Positions 24,100 to 36,848 are shown, numbered from the stretch's first letter. The stretch is DNA of 64,000 nucleotides from Lethocerus indicus (GCA_019843655.1 JACDQD010000009.1:3041204-3105203), one strand, 5' to 3'. Notes: generated by a model from the letters alone, not told the origin. Program-made: numbers and translations.

Positions 24100-24870
24100 A
24101 CTCTTCTTACGCACACCTCGAGCTGTTCATCGATGTCTTGAACAGTAGTTTAGTGTAGTATAGTGGTAACGAAATTCCTTACCAATTATATCTAATCCAC
24201 TCTTTGAAGCTTTCCGACGGAACTACTTTCATAAACTTGTACCTTTGTACGGCCCATTGAAAATTATGATGAGACAAAAGGACATAATTTTGTGTCCTTA
24301 TTGGTTGTATCAAGTGGCACAGGTGTAAATGATATCGACCGAAGCGTATTAACCGCATTGCTTTATTTATCGCGGCACGCTATCAAGACAGTTCATCTTA
24401 ATCTTAATAGAAAATTTAAGCTGCAAATATGAAATTTGGACCGTTGACGCTAAACGTAACTCTGCCATCCTGAAATTGTGTAACCGGAGTGGAGAGAGAG
24501 AGAGGACCGGATGCCAAATTACGCTGCCGAAAATAAAGATTATGGCCAATTAACCATCACAGGGCAATTATAAGCCATTATAACCCAGTTGGCAGTTATC
24601 GGCAAATTGTGGTCCGCGAATATTTTATTACGCAACCTGGACAACTGGTCCTGTTGCCCAATTTGGCTTTGTTTTTTGTTGCGGATTTTCAATTGGCGCG
24701 CTCATTCCAGTCTGTTTACAGGAAATAGAAAACGATTGATTTTGAAGCTGTAAAATTCCATAATTAATTATAAGTCGTAGTTATATGACCGATTCAAGCG
24801 ATCGTCTCTGTTCGGTTCATTTGGATCAATTAAATACGCGAATACTATTTTTTTTTTAGCGAAAATATCG
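24100..24870. other. gene-free stretch
   Basis: No exon or repeat recognised apart from a short GA run near 24490. The minus frame at 24367-24549 has no domain. Confidence 0.4.
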
Positions 24871-24879
24871 GGATTTTCT

Positions 24880-25005
24880 AGTTTAACATACCTCTTTCGC
24901 GGTCTACGAGGGTTGGAATACCGTAGATTCAGTGTGTTTCTCTATTCGCTGATTGTGGCGAGCGGCCGAAACCGGTCTAGCAAAAGACACAAACTCTGCG
25001 GTATC
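24880..25005 (-). mobile_element. hairpin repeat family, internally deleted copy
   Basis: Tail (GTTTAACATACCTC, GAGGGTTGGAATACCG), part of one arm, and the inverted arm GGCGAGCGGCCGAAACCGGT are joined without a full loop. The bases GGATTTTC occur on both sides (24871 and 25007), a possible short target duplication. Confidence 0.6.
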
Positions 25006-25719
25006 AGGATTTTCGTTTATAATTGTTAGAAAAAAATGCTTTCTTCCACATATCAGATTCGTATTTGTCCTCCAGTCGCCAATCCTATTTTGTCTCTAGG
25101 ACTCGAACCACTGTTGTTCCACTGTAAATAATTCATAACTGTGCGCTAGACCTAATAAGGGTACTAAGTCGAGGTTTTTACGAGGCAAAAAATAGTCTCG
25201 GGCGCCATCAAAATACACTCAATACTCAATTCTTTGCTTTTCTGGTTCTGGCGCAATTAAGTTACAACAATTTTTTCTACGATTCAAGTAAAATAGGAAT
25301 TTTTTCGATCTCGGGCGTTTCCCGGCGCGAGGTCGAGAGGAGACAGACGATAGAAAAAAAACTATGGCACTCCAAATAACTATGATATTCCAAAGAATGG
25401 CGGTGATCTGAAGAGATCTAGAGTGAACAATTATGGATTACAAACCGGTCTCACAGTGTGCGAAACAAGAGGACAAAGAAAAAACGTATTTCTTTATCCG
25501 GTGTACAGGCGTAATATCTCAATCGTGCCAAAAATTGGACTCGTTACTGCCTAGTACATAATTGGGCCGATGTGTAATTTTCTGAAATTACTTTAGGCCA
25601 CGCCGCGCTATAAAACTACGAGGTTTGGAACATTGCGGCAATTCTAATTTTCGACAGGGGCCAAACCTACAATACGTCGAATTCAGACGTTATTGTCCTA
25701 GAGACGAATTGTGAAATTA

Positions 25720-25860
25720 TAATCGTCCACGAGCTCGATGAAATATACGAAATAACGATTTTCAGACTATTCCTTATTTCTCGCGCATAGGAAACCCATT
25801 GGAATTAAAATTCCAATAGAATAAATTCATTCAATTGGGAAGTTCAAATTGATTAAAAAA
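25720..25860 (+). repeat. dispersed repeat, copy 2
   Basis: Matches 23732-23885 over about 140 bases, with small gaps in the middle. Confidence 0.75.
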
Positions 25861-26446
25861 GACCGCTTGGCTGTTTTATGTGATAGGTTTTTCTCTGCTG
25901 GTTGTCGACTGACTGGTTCTATAAAACCATCTACGCCTCTACTAATTTATTTCCTATACGTCGAAGGCTCAGCTAATTCTTGTCGTCGCTTCCTCCTCAA
26001 TAATCTCCCCTGTGTGTGTGTGTGTGTGTGGGGGAGACTTTTTTCCTCGTATATTAAATAAAATAAATTTTACAAATCTATTTTGCAACCCCCCGGCTTT
26101 CCCCTTTTCTGAAATGACCACTTACTTACTTTTCAGGCGTCTCTAAGAATCTCGTAAAATAGTAGCGTGTGGACAATTGATTGGATTTTAAAATAAAATA
26201 TCGTCTACATTATATATTTACTAGGGGTGCAATTCTATATTTATCCAGCTACCTCAATATATTATTAACTGAATGCTACTTGCAATGGTTGAGAGATAGG
26301 TCTAGATTAGCGTCAGAATATTGCTCTGAAAAGTAGTGAAGATCAAAGAGATTTTGTTCTTGTTCTTTTATAGTTTTGTTTGATTATTGGTCAGAATTGT
26401 TCGGTTCAATTTAAATTTTTTTTAGGTCGTTAAAGATGACAATCTG

Positions 26447-26582
26447 TTTAATATACCTGTTTTGTGGTCTGCGAGGGGTTGGAATGCCGTAGGTTCGTTG
26501 TGTTTCTGTCTCCTCCCGCCGGTTCGGTCTTTCGCCAGACCGGTTTCGGCCGCTCGCCATCTTCAGTAGCGGTGTTAGTCAC
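26447..26582 (-). mobile_element. hairpin repeat family, half copy
   Basis: Tail plus one arm (GTGGTCTGCGAGGGGTTGGA through CCATCTTCAGTAGCGGTGTT) are present. The loop and second arm are missing, and no flanking direct repeat was found. Confidence 0.65.
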
Positions 26583-27273
26583 ATATTTTAAGAGGGGGGG
26601 AATTTCGACAGCCGAATTGAAAAATAATTCGCCAAACCGGCGAACGGAACGTTTAAGGCCTGAGCGTATTGGTTCTTAATATTTCCCCGATCAGAGACAG
26701 GGCTTGAATTTGGGACAAAAAATATTTTTTGCAAAAACCATTCAAACACCGATCGGCGGGATTAAAGACGGGGCGGAGAGAAAGTGGCCAGTTTCTGATA
26801 GCGGCCACAACTGCACATGATCTCCTGGATTGTTTTTTTCGACACGGACCTGGACTTATGCAACATGCTATACAAGGCGGGGGGCATTTAGTTTTCATAT
26901 TGGAATCTAGCCGGCAGGTGGGATTCATTGATGGGGGGGCGAAAAACGCAAAACCGGGAGCAATTTTCACCAGGAAGAAATTGGTTTTGGACCCAATTTG
27001 ATAAGTTGGCGCGGCCAGAGAAGAAAGCAGGTTGAAAGCACCGGATCGTATGATCGTTAATGGTTCCAAGTCCCCCTATAACAGGGGGTTCTACTTGGCG
27101 CTGGGGCTTCAGAACATGCCGGGCCAGCAGTGACATCGGATGGGAAATTATCTTAAATTTCCCCAACCTATAATTGAAAACTTGCATTTCCGTCAGTAAC
27201 GAATGGCAATTAATTTGCACTAGTATTACGTGTATCAGAAGTCATAACTGTAGAAATAAGGGAGTGTATTTTA

Positions 27274-27484
27274 TAGGGTGTCCCAAAATTAAAGCAAGAT
27301 TTTAATTTCATTATTTTTGAAATATTGTTCAACAATGAAAACACGTTGTTCTATCGTGTAACGCCCCATTTTTACTGACCCTAAACTATCGGCTGTCGAA
27401 TGGTTTTTTTTAAAAGGGTTTCCTAACTTTACTGCAAGAACGGTGGCAAATTCAAATCTTGCGTTAATTTTGGGACACTTTTTC
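27274..27484. mobile_element. Tc1/mariner deletion derivative, second copy
   Basis: Begins TAGGGTGTCCCAAAATTAA after TA and ends with the inverted counterpart TTAATTTTGGGACACT. Its right part (TATTGTTCAACAATGAAAAC, CCTAAACTATCGGCTGTC) matches the right part of the 491-1014 element. No transposase coding remains. Confidence 0.75.
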
Positions 27485-27954
27485 CTAAAAATCTATATTT
27501 ATTTAATATATTAAAGAAGAACGAATATTTTTTGTTATTTTGCCTCTTGTATGCCTCTCAATATAACTGGTGTACTTTGACTTTTATTTTACGCATTTAT
27601 AAACACCCATGGAGAGAATGTTAACAACCCATGGTGTTGTACATAATGCGTTCTCGTAAATTAGTTATAACCGATTCCACAGTGAGATAATTATAAGCTG
27701 AAGAATGCGCTGATTATACTACTGAAGATGTTGGCTCATCTAATAACGGAACATTATTGATCTAATTTTATTGAATTTAGCCGAACATTTCAAACCCTGT
27801 CCGACAGGAAATCCCAATAGACAGAGCATAAAGTTAGTACTGATTATTAGTAGAAATAATTGATTGTGAATCTCTGTAGGATTCGACGCCCCTTCCGACG
27901 CCTAATTTTTTCGATTAATAAAGTCCTTATATTAATATAAAGTTAAAAAGTTAC

Positions 27955-28279
27955 TAGTTTAACACACCTGTTTTGTGGTCTGCGAGGGGTTGGAATACCG
28001 TAGATTTGTTGTGTTTCTGTCTCCTATCGCCGGTTTGGTCTTTCGCTAGACCGGTTTCGGCCGCTCGCCATCTTCAGTAGCGGTGTCACTATTGGCACTT
28101 TGGATGTTTTTTTTTTTGGGGGTATCCTCACTGCACTACAACTAAAAGTGACAGTGACAGTGCAGTGGGGACGCCCGCCATTTCAGTGACCAACACCGCT
28201 ACTGAAGATGGCGAGCGGCCGAGACCGGTCTAGCGAAAGACCAAACCGGCGAGAGGAGGCAGAAACACAACAAATCTAC
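27955..28279 (-). mobile_element. hairpin repeat family, copy with both arms (tail on left)
   Basis: Left tail, arm, loop (GGATGTTT to GACAGTGACAGTGCAGTG) and inverted arm ending CAACAAATCTAC. Direct repeats GTTAAAAAGTTAC (27942-27954) and GTTAAAAATTTAC (28280-28292) flank it with one mismatch in 13. Confidence 0.8.
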
Positions 28280-28299
28280 GTTAAAAATTTACATTCGTA

Positions 28300-30615
28300 A
28301 ACCGAATTCCGGTTCACAGCTGGTTCAATGAAAGCGGTTCCTCTAGACCTGGTTTAATTGGGATCGATTCGGTAGAATTTCGCTAGCAAAACCGTTCACG
28401 ATCCGAGACCGGTCTATCTTAAAATCGAATGGACACTATTATGATTATCGTTTCATGATTTTCACTCGTTGGGTTAAATTATATATTCCAAAGCGTAAAT
28501 TGTTTTCCAGTAGGCGTTAGCGATACCGATCTGGAACGTTACGAGCTATTGAATGCGTCTCAAGATGTGCGGACAGATTGGATACTCTGGCGTGTATCGA
28601 GATTAATGTTATAAAAGTGGGAAATCGTTTCAGCGGCCGGTCGAAATATCAGAATGACAGAGTGTTAATTTTGGCCGGCCCCGATCAGCTTCCGCGTTGC
28701 GCAATTGCGGGTCTCGGGGCCCCCCCCCCCGGTGGCTAACAGACATATTCGCCAGTCGGGGGGGGGGATATACACCCCAGTTAAGGGCGCAAAAACAGAT
28801 CGGCGAAAACACTTTTTGTCTCGAAAACAACTTTTTGGAAGAACCAGGTTCGTTAACCCGATAATTGTGCCGGGTCAGAATGGTCACTGGGTGAATAAAT
28901 TATACTCCGGGACTGCGTCTATAATCGGCCCCCTCGTTGTATAATCTAATTGCGAATATATAAATTCCTTCTTTTTTTGTCGCCCACAACTTAATTATAC
29001 AATTTATAAATATATCGGAGAATGATCTACAATCGATATTTTGGAAGCTTTCTCCGCTTCTTCGGCCATTCTTTGGCGTGGGGGGTGAGTTTCTGAGAGC
29101 AATTACAAAATCGGCCCATTGGCCTTTTAAACCCCGGTTATGAACCCCCCCCCCACCCACCCGCCACGGCGTTTGAAAACAAAAAAAAAAAGGTATTTCG
29201 CAACACCGGCCGACGATTCCCGAACCAGTTTTATGCAACTTCCTCGCCGCTAATGAGACGGATCGTAAACGCTCTGCGTTTTTGCGGCTGGAATTAAAAG
29301 TGGGAGGTAATCGGAGTGCGGGATCGGCCGGCCTCAAATGAAGCCCCGAGGCGGAAGAAAAGCAATAAAAACATGACAGTGCAGATAAGCGCGGCTAACT
29401 TGACAATATTTAGCTTCGATGTATTTGAATAAAAAAAATGAATACCGCTCGGTTGTTTCTTTTTTTACCAATAAATTGTGAATAAGTTACAATTTAAGAG
29501 CGGGTTTGCAATAAAATATTTCTTTCGTCCTTCCGTCTCCACTTTGCTGGTTCAATCTTTTGCTAGACCCGTTTCGGCCGTTCGCCGTCTTCAGTAGGGC
29601 GGTGAGTCGATCCAACACTCTTACTATTTTACTGTGTCTTTGTCCTCCTTTTTTAGAATTATCAAAGTCAATTTTCCACCTAATCAACCTTATTCGTTCA
29701 CCTTACTTAAACACTTACTTAAAAAGGAGGATTGAGGAGCTGTCTGTCTCTTCTGCATCATCGTCGATTCTATTTTAATTAGTGCTGCGCTGAAAATATT
29801 GCACTAGCGGAGAGAAATGAAAAATATCGAAAATAATAAATTGGCACGGCCCGGCACTGAGGCTGACGTGCTGTGGACAAATTAAATGTAAATTTCCGAC
29901 CGATCAAACGGGCGTATCTCGTTTACGACTCGTATTTCAGTTACGTAGTTGTTACACCAGCAATCATCTTCTCCCATATATGGGGCACTCAGTTGAACGA
30001 TAGTACTCGCATGTCTCCGCTAAAGAGTAATCAATTATAAGCAATAGGTTGTTATGTGTAGAGACATAAAAGCGCTGTTTTTTTAATTACTCAATGAGTT
30101 GTACAACTTTCAGTTAGTGTACTTTCCTGGTACAAAACAGAAGAGTTGGTCCGCCACTACTTCACGCCATCGTCAGTAGCACTCCGATGTGTTCCTCCGT
30201 ATTCGGGGCCCTTTAAGCGAGACCGCGTGTTGGGCTTTAATTGGAGACAACAAACAAATTTCCTGGAAGTAATACATGTTTTTTTTATCAAATAACGATA
30301 TGTCGTCTGATGACAGCGTTACTCGTTCAACAGGTGTCGGTACTCATGTCTACTTACCGTTTTATGGAGAAAAAATCGTAAAAACGTAACGCGGCCTTCG
30401 CCCCGAGCCGGCTCGATAAATCAAATTACTGTTATCGAATCGTTCTGATCGAATCGTACTGATAAAAAAAAATCGCGCCAGATTCGGGAGGAGAGCCGAA
30501 ACGGTGGAAAAAAATCGTTGCGAAAATCGCCGGGGATCGTAACCTCCCCCTCCCCCTCCGCCATTAGCTAAACCGGTATCCGATACGGTGGAGGTGGTAC
30601 GGCTTTTTGGACGAG
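28300..30615. other. gene-free intergenic DNA
   Basis: Contains G and C homopolymers (28721-28731, 28759-28767, 29147-29153) and a hairpin-family fragment at about 29530-29610 (TTGCTAGACCCGTTTCGGCC). No exon was identified. Confidence 0.4.
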
Positions 30616-30624
30616 ATATTTACC

Positions 30625-30632
30625 TATATAAA
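30625..30632 (+). promoter_or_regulatory. TATA box, gene 4
   Basis: TATATAAA lies about 80 bases before the gene 4 start codon. Confidence 0.65.
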
Positions 30633-30712
30633 TGTAAGAGGGACGCCCAGAAAGGTACTTAACACTGACAACACAGCACACAGATAGACAGCGCTCTCAG
30701 GGCTCCAGCAAT

Positions 30713-32957
30713 ATGAAGTACTTCGTAAGTACTACGAATTTTGAACAACATACCACTTCCCACCCCCACCCCCCAACGCGGTTTTTCTTAAGGAAGCGTC
30801 GTAAATATCCGCGGGAAAAATGGTAAATAAACTTTAACGAAAATTCTATAGGACTTCGCGGAAATTTAATTGGGGATCCGCGATTATTATTTCAAATACT
30901 AGATTCGCCCTCTAAAAGAATTTTCAGTATTGTAGATTAGTATTTTGTATAATAATTTCGAATTTAAGGAAACAGAATTTAATATCGTCGTTCTATAATG
31001 TTCTCTCTCCGCCATATTTAGTGATCTCCGTCGTCAAACTACTTTATCCTGTCCTTGTACACGGAGCGAAACCTCATATACGCATAAATACAAATTGATA
31101 AAAGGTATGTGTAAATGTGAATATTATTATAATTTGTGGCAGATGGCGACAGTGGTTTTGGTGGTTGCGGTGAGCGGAGGACCGGTAGGGTACCAGGAAG
31201 GGGGTGTGTGGGGGGGCGGATACCAGCAGGTGGTGGCGCCCGCACATCTCCAGCCACAGCCCCAAGTGCCCAAGTTCGACGTGGCCGCCCACAAGCTGTC
31301 CCAGGTCCACGGCTCGGTCAAGTCGGCGGCGGACCTCGCCCTCAACGCCGCCAACGCCCTCAACGAGGCCCACGCCACCATCCGCCCGGCCTCCTCGCTC
31401 ACGCTGCAGGCCATCAGGGGCCTGTCACAGGCCGAGGAGCACATCGGGCCGGCCGCCCAACTCACCTACACCGCTGTCAAGTCCCAGGCCAGCTCGGACG
31501 CCGCCTTCCTCCTCTCCCGGACAGAGGCCGAAATCAGCGAGATCCAGCGCCGGGCCGGCCTCGACGCGGTCAGGGCCCAGGGCCAGGTCGCCTACCAGCA
31601 CCTCTCCTCCCAGCCCGACGTCCTCCACCAGGCCCCCGTCCTCGTGCAAGACGAAGAGCGCCTCCAGCACCTGCCCCACGAGCTAGGACTCTACCAGCAC
31701 GGACTGCTCCACGTCAGGGATACCGCCTCTCAAAAAGCCTCCGAGAACGAGATCGCGCCCAGGGAGCAGGACAAGGGCGCGGTGGTCACTCCCGCCGATC
31801 TCGTCGCCATGATTAAAACACTCGCCGAGCCCAGGGCCCAGCCGGACAGACAGCCGGCCACACTCGCCCAAGCGATGGCCGACGCCGCCAACAGCCAGAC
31901 CCCGACCATGACCCTCGCCCAGGCCATAGCCGAAGCCGCCAAGCCTCAGACACCCTCCACTATGGAAATCGCCGAAGCGATGGTCGAAGCGTCCAAAGCC
32001 CAGAATCCGTCCATGACTCTGGCCCAGGCCATAGTCGAAGTCTCCAAGGCCCAGAACCCGACAATGACGCTCGCCGAGGCGATAGTCGAAGCCTCCAGGG
32101 CCCAGAACTCGGCCATGACCGAAGCCATCGTTCGGAGCAAGCCCGAGGCCGCGGCTCGCATGACAGCGGCCGAAGTGGCGTCTCAGGCCCGCTCGGAGCC
32201 CAAGTCCCTGGCCCAGATGGTCGACGACGCCGTCCAGACTATGACGCCCGCTCAAGTGACGGCCCTCGTCCAATCCATGGTGCAGGCTCAGGCGCAGGCC
32301 AGGGCCGACCTCATGACCGAAGCGGCGAGCAACCCCAACATGACCCCGGCCCAAGTGATGGCCCTCGTCCAGTCCATGGTGCAGGCTCAGGCGCAGGCCA
32401 GGGCCGACCTCATGACCGAAGCGGCGAGCAACCCCAACATGACCCCGGCACAAGTGATGGCCCTCGTCCAGTCCATGGTGCAGGCTCAGGCGCAGGCCAG
32501 GGCCGACCTCATGACCGAAGCGGCGAGCAACCCCAACATGACCCCGGCACAAGTGACGGCCCTTATACAGGCCATGATGCAGGCCCAGGCACAGGCGCCG
32601 GCACAGGCCGAGGCCCTCATGAGAGCCGAATCCGACAACGCGGCCCGCACCGAGCAGGCGGCCGCTCAGGCCATGTCCACCGGTCAGGCCATGTCCACCG
32701 GTCAGGACATGTCCAAGGCCGAGGCCCCGGTGATGACGATGGCCGAGGCGATGGCCCTGGTGCAGGCCCTCACCCAACCCGGTGAGACCAAGGCCCAGCC
32801 TAAGGAGGCGACGCAGGCCCTGGCCATGTCCCTGGTGCAGGCCCTCACGCACACCAACGGCGCCTCCTCCGACGCCGCCTCCAAGCAGCCCGCCTCCTCC
32901 AACAGCCACCCGGCCAAACAACGGAGAGACATCTACTTGGACGTCGACTACTTTTAA
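30713..32957 (+). CDS. gene 4: large alanine/methionine/glutamine repeat secreted protein
   Basis: Exon 1 is 30713-30724 (MKYF, GTAAGT). Exon 2 is 31143-32957 (acceptor ATTTGTGGCAG), giving 608 residues with no frame break. MKYF plus MATVVLVVAVSGG forms the signal peptide; unlike its neighbours it lacks an early KxKR site. Next come three 21-residue repeats ([39 protein letters not shown]) and a linker. Five 17-residue repeats of the type MTLAQAIVEVSKAQNPT follow, then about 3.5 copies of a 33-residue repeat starting MTPAQVMALVQSMVQ (99-bp DNA period, 32245-32590, nearly identical copies), and a tail ending KQRRDIYLDVDYF. The repeats are amphipathic and coiled-coil-like. An extracellular structural role is inferred from the cluster; a silk-like fibre protein is an alternative. 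The gene lies between retroelement-rich spacers. Confidence 0.82.
32245..32590 (+). repeat. 99-bp coding tandem repeat in gene 4
   Basis: Three nearly identical 99-bp units and a partial one encode the 33-residue repeat. The high identity implies recent expansion or homogenisation. Confidence 0.85.
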
Positions 32958-32999
32958 TTCGACCGACGTCGCCGTTTCGGGTATCGCGTAGCCAAATCG

Positions 33000-33600
33000 T
33001 TGCCGCTATCGGCAGATGCCGATACGCCAGAGCGTTCCGTTTAATAATTTGTACAGAAGCAATATACAGTTATTTGGAGTTCTATAAGGAACTCTTAAGT
33101 GATGTATTAGATTATATATAAGCGAATATTTTTGTACTTAAAATATACACGTTATTACGTAATGTATTTAATTATTTCATTGTATCCCCCCATTGTATTT
33201 ACAGGGAAAGTTACAATTTTCTATATCGTCACTGGTTGGATTCACGTATTGCGTAGAAGAAATATGAAATTGACAGTAGGCGATTTTATTACGATTCAAT
33301 TATTGATAAATATCTGAAAATGAATCTTCTATGTATTACACTATTGATGGCGCTGTAATGACTAACTAAGCGATCATTTTGTAAATTTACAATAAATAGG
33401 ATTTTTATGCCTTTTTCCTTTTTATCCGCAACTTACCGGTAGTCATAGAAGAATTTTTGCGTATACAGAACAGAAAAGGAAAAATGTTTAAAGCCATAAC
33501 CTTATTATGGTCTAGAATATTCATTTTTAAGAATGACGGAATTATTTAGAATGAAATATATCCGGCGGAGTATTTCACGTTTTAAACGTGGAAAACCGAT
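33000..33600. other. gene 4 downstream region, no gene seen
   Basis: AT-rich sequence with an AATAAA at 33391. No exon or repeat was identified. Confidence 0.4.
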
Positions 33601-33621
33601 TTGGATATAATTAATTTATTT

Positions 33622-33937
33622 CTGTAGGTTCGTGATGTTTCTGCCTCCTCTCGCTGGTTTGGTCTTTTGCTAGACCGGTTTCGGCTGCTCGCCATCTTCA
33701 GTAGCGGTGTTAGTCACTGCTGGCACTTTGGATGTACTACTTGTAGTACATGTGAAAGTGACAGTGCGGTGGGGATGCCCAAAAAACATCCAAAGTGCTA
33801 ACAGTGACTAACACCGCTACTGAAGATGGCGAGCAGCCGAAACCGGTCTAGCAAAAGACCAAACCGGCGAGAGGAGACAGAAACATCACGAACCTACAGT
33901 ATCCCAACTCCTCGCAGACCACAAAACAGGTATATCA
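33622..33937 (+). mobile_element. hairpin repeat family, copy with both arms (tail on right)
   Basis: Here the orientation is reversed: the left arm begins TGTAGGTTCGTGATG without a tail, and the right arm continues through CAACTCCTCGCAGACCACAA to CAGGTATATCAA. Arms pair over about 95 bases. A 13-base direct repeat AATTAATTTATTT flanks it (33609-33621, 33938-33950). Confidence 0.85.
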
Positions 33938-34269
33938 AATTAATTTATTTATCTTCAACACGTTTAATGCAAATCTAAATAATATGAAACGTGAAGTAAT
34001 TATTCATTGTACAAGTTCGAACCTCACTGGCGGTCTGCCCGTTGTAATTAAGACGGCACCGCCTCTAGGCAAACCCGCACCACTCAATAACGGGGCCGTT
34101 ACTCGAATGAAATTCGAGTGTCGAACACGAAACACAGTGTCAAAGAGACGCTGGGATTCGATAGCTTATTTTAATTTCGGGGCGAAATTACCGATTAGAA
34201 AATTTCGAAATCAACTAATCTAAGACGGACTGTAATTTATACTAACAATTGCAACGGTATATAAATTGG

Positions 34270-34840
34270 AATAGTTTAGAATACCTCTCGCCGGTTTGGT
34301 CATTTGCTAGACCGGTATCGGCTGCTCGCCATCTTCAGTAGCGGTGTTAGTCAGTTTGGCACTTTGGATGTTTTTTGGGTTTATCGATCCAAGTGTACCA
34401 GACTAACTTTAGTTAATTACATTTCCGCACCACCCTCAGGAGGGCGCTAGTTTATCGGTGCAAGTGCACCAGACGAACTTTAGTTAAGTACATTTCCGCA
34501 CCACCCTCAGGGGGCGCTAGTTTATCGGTGCAAGTGCACCAGACGAACTTTAGTTAAGTACATTTCCGCACCACCCTCAGGGGGGCGCTAGTTTATCGGT
34601 GCAAGTGCACCAGACGAACTTTAGTTAAGTACATTTCCGCACCACCCTCAATCGGTGCAAGCGCACCCGACGAACTTTAGTTAAGTGCAGAGACGGCGCT
34701 AGTTTCACAAAAATCGTTCGTTGCATTTACACTGATAACGTAGCGCCCCTGAGGGTGGTGCGGAAATGTCTTACTGCACTTGCACCAAAGTGCACTAACA
34801 CCGCTACTGATGATGGTGAGAAGTCTGCTAGATAAATGGC
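34270..34840. mobile_element. hairpin repeat copy with a minisatellite in its loop
   Basis: An arm (CCTCTCGCCGGTTTGGTC, GCCATCTTCAGTAGCGGTGT, TGGCACTTTGGATG) opens at 34273. A decayed inverted arm (AAAGTGCACTAACACCGCTA then TGATGATGGTGAGAAGTC) closes near 34840. Between them sits a 70-bp tandem repeat. Both arms lack the outer tail. Confidence 0.65.
34381..34705 (+). repeat. 70-bp minisatellite, array 1
   Basis: About 4.5 copies of a 70-71 bp unit, each with TTATCGGTGCAAGTGCACC, GACGAACTTTAGTTAAGTAC and CACCACCCTCAGGGGGCGCT. The same unit forms an array at 56800-57085. Confidence 0.9.
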
Positions 34841-34849
34841 CATTTCGTT

Positions 34850-36835
34850 CATTAATGTTATGAAATTAAGCACTAGCTTAATAAAAATTTCCTTGCCTCG
34901 TGTAATACAGTGCAGGCACGATCAGGAGTTAGCATTTTCACTAGTCTACTGACGATGGCGAAAATTCGAAATTGGTCATAAGAACAAATCTGCGAGTGTT
35001 CTGTTACTATTTTCGCTTATTAGGTTCTGTTACTACATCCACTGTTACTATATATTGGCATGTAGATGTGTTCTATATAGAGCGCAGTCTTCATGGAGAG
35101 ATCAAACGAAGTTAGATAACTTTCATAATTATTCGAAAAGAGCTCCTAAAAAATGATGCTTAATTGCAACTTACACATATTCCTTGTACTCATTTGTACT
35201 AATCCAAACCGGACATTAAATTAATTCTCTAAACGAATTCCTGTATCGCTCTAAATTATACACTTCGACAGATTTCGATCGCGTCGATAATTTTGGTACA
35301 GAGTAAAAGACGAGAAAATTATACGACTACGCATAAAATGGTAAAAAATAATAATTTCCCGGGGGCATAACCGGATTTGCTTTTTTCCCAGCGAAATTTC
35401 AGCCCCGCCGATGATCCAACGTAGGAGAGTTCGTTCGGCTATGCGAGGCATAGTCGGACTCGTTGCATAATTGCGATACATTTTCCGTCTTATAATTCAC
35501 CCGTTTTGTTATCGCCGAAGCGGTAAAGTTGCTGTAGAAAGGTGAATGACTAAGTTTTTGTCCTTTCCCAAAGCCGATAGAGAAAGGCCGATAATATTGG
35601 AGCGGCCCAAGCAACGAGGGACAAAACACTTTCTCCAGACTGACGATTTTTCGTTTTCAAAAGAAATAATTGTTGAAAAAATTCCGTTTCGACTACAAAT
35701 CATGAATTCCTTAGTGAGGATTAGGAATATTATCGATAGCCCGATTGATCCGATGAGCTAGTTATTTAAGATACTTTCTCTTCAGCTAGACCCTGGATTT
35801 AGTCTACTTGCAATACGTCGATAATATAGACAGGTATGTCCTCCAGTCGATTTGCAGGATTTCTTTTTAAATAACCTAATTATGTTCTTAAATATAAATA
35901 TTTTCTATTGCTGTCCTCTTTGGTCTGAAGCAGGACCAGTTATTTATTCCAAGTTCTAGGACCGTTCAGTGATGGTGCTCAATGCTAACAAGCGAGTAGG
36001 AAAAAATATGTTTTTCCCTCATAAAATTTATTTCGACACGATAAAATAATAATGTTGAGGAAATTATTACGTTTCACTACAACAATGACAGTACAACACC
36101 CGTGTTTTTACCCGTACAAAAATCAATCACGATAGTACGAAATTTCTTGAATCACAACGCGAACAGATAGTCGGTCTCGAATAATATATTAATATGTTTC
36201 GACGGCGGTTAAATTGCGAAAAATATGATTTGATTCATATTTCGTAAGCCCTACAGATTTCTCCAACATGTGGTGAACGGACGGCATATGGTGAACGATT
36301 CACCGAGCAAAACTCGAATTCCGCAACCGCCACTACGCTATCGATTATCCCGCGCCAATCCCCTATAATGTAGTTTTCGTACTGTATATTTATAATCTAT
36401 AATTTTATATTCCACAATCGTGTATCTCTTACCTTTGGAACTAACTCGTAGGGGGCATAGAACAACAGTAACATGAGTGTTATCTTGCGAAAAGCGGTAT
36501 AGTATGCAATTAATACTATGTATTGCTATATTTACACATGTATGTACTTGATGTGTTATCGCTAATACATTTTCTGTTACATAAGACGTAATGAGTAAAA
36601 GAAGTTGGGGGCAATAAGGAACGGGACATGTTGTATAATCGATGTATTTATCGCGTATTTTCGATTCGAAATTCGGTTGGAAACAAGTCCCTACGATTGG
36701 AATTTTTCCCAAATAAATTTCCGAATTCCTTTCCGGGGTGAAAAAAAATTATTTTCTAAAACTGAACATTGCGTAAAATGAGCCGAACCGGTGGGGCGAG
36801 TTTCTATCCAATGGATATAGAGCGCGCTGTAGTCA
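34850..36835. other. gene-free intergenic DNA between genes 4 and 5
   Basis: No exon, RNA gene or repeat was recognised. Overlapping frames at 35251-35761 and 36338-36975 lack domains. Confidence 0.4.
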
Positions 36836-36846
36836 CAGCGTGACTG

Positions 36847-36848
<2 letters not shown>

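Larger units (their letters stand above)
25020..27270. other. gene-free stretch with dispersed repeats
   Basis: Holds the second copy of a dispersed repeat, a (TG)n run at 26010-26029 and a half-copy of the hairpin family. The overlapping frames at 26653-27220 show no domain. A B-box-like GGTTCGAGTCC on the minus strand near 25105 does not fold as a tRNA. Confidence 0.4.

Noticed and set aside
25085..25160. Minus-strand B-box-like GGTTCGAGTCC
   Set aside because: The flanking bases do not pair as a T stem and no proper A box or acceptor stem is present.
26653..27220. Overlapping minus-strand frames of 138 and 110 codons
   Set aside because: No signal peptide, domain or splice partner; composition is like surrounding intergenic DNA.
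31683..32921. 412-codon minus-strand open frame opposite gene 4
   Set aside because: Antisense shadow of the GC-rich repeats in gene 4, with no promoter or splice signals of its own.
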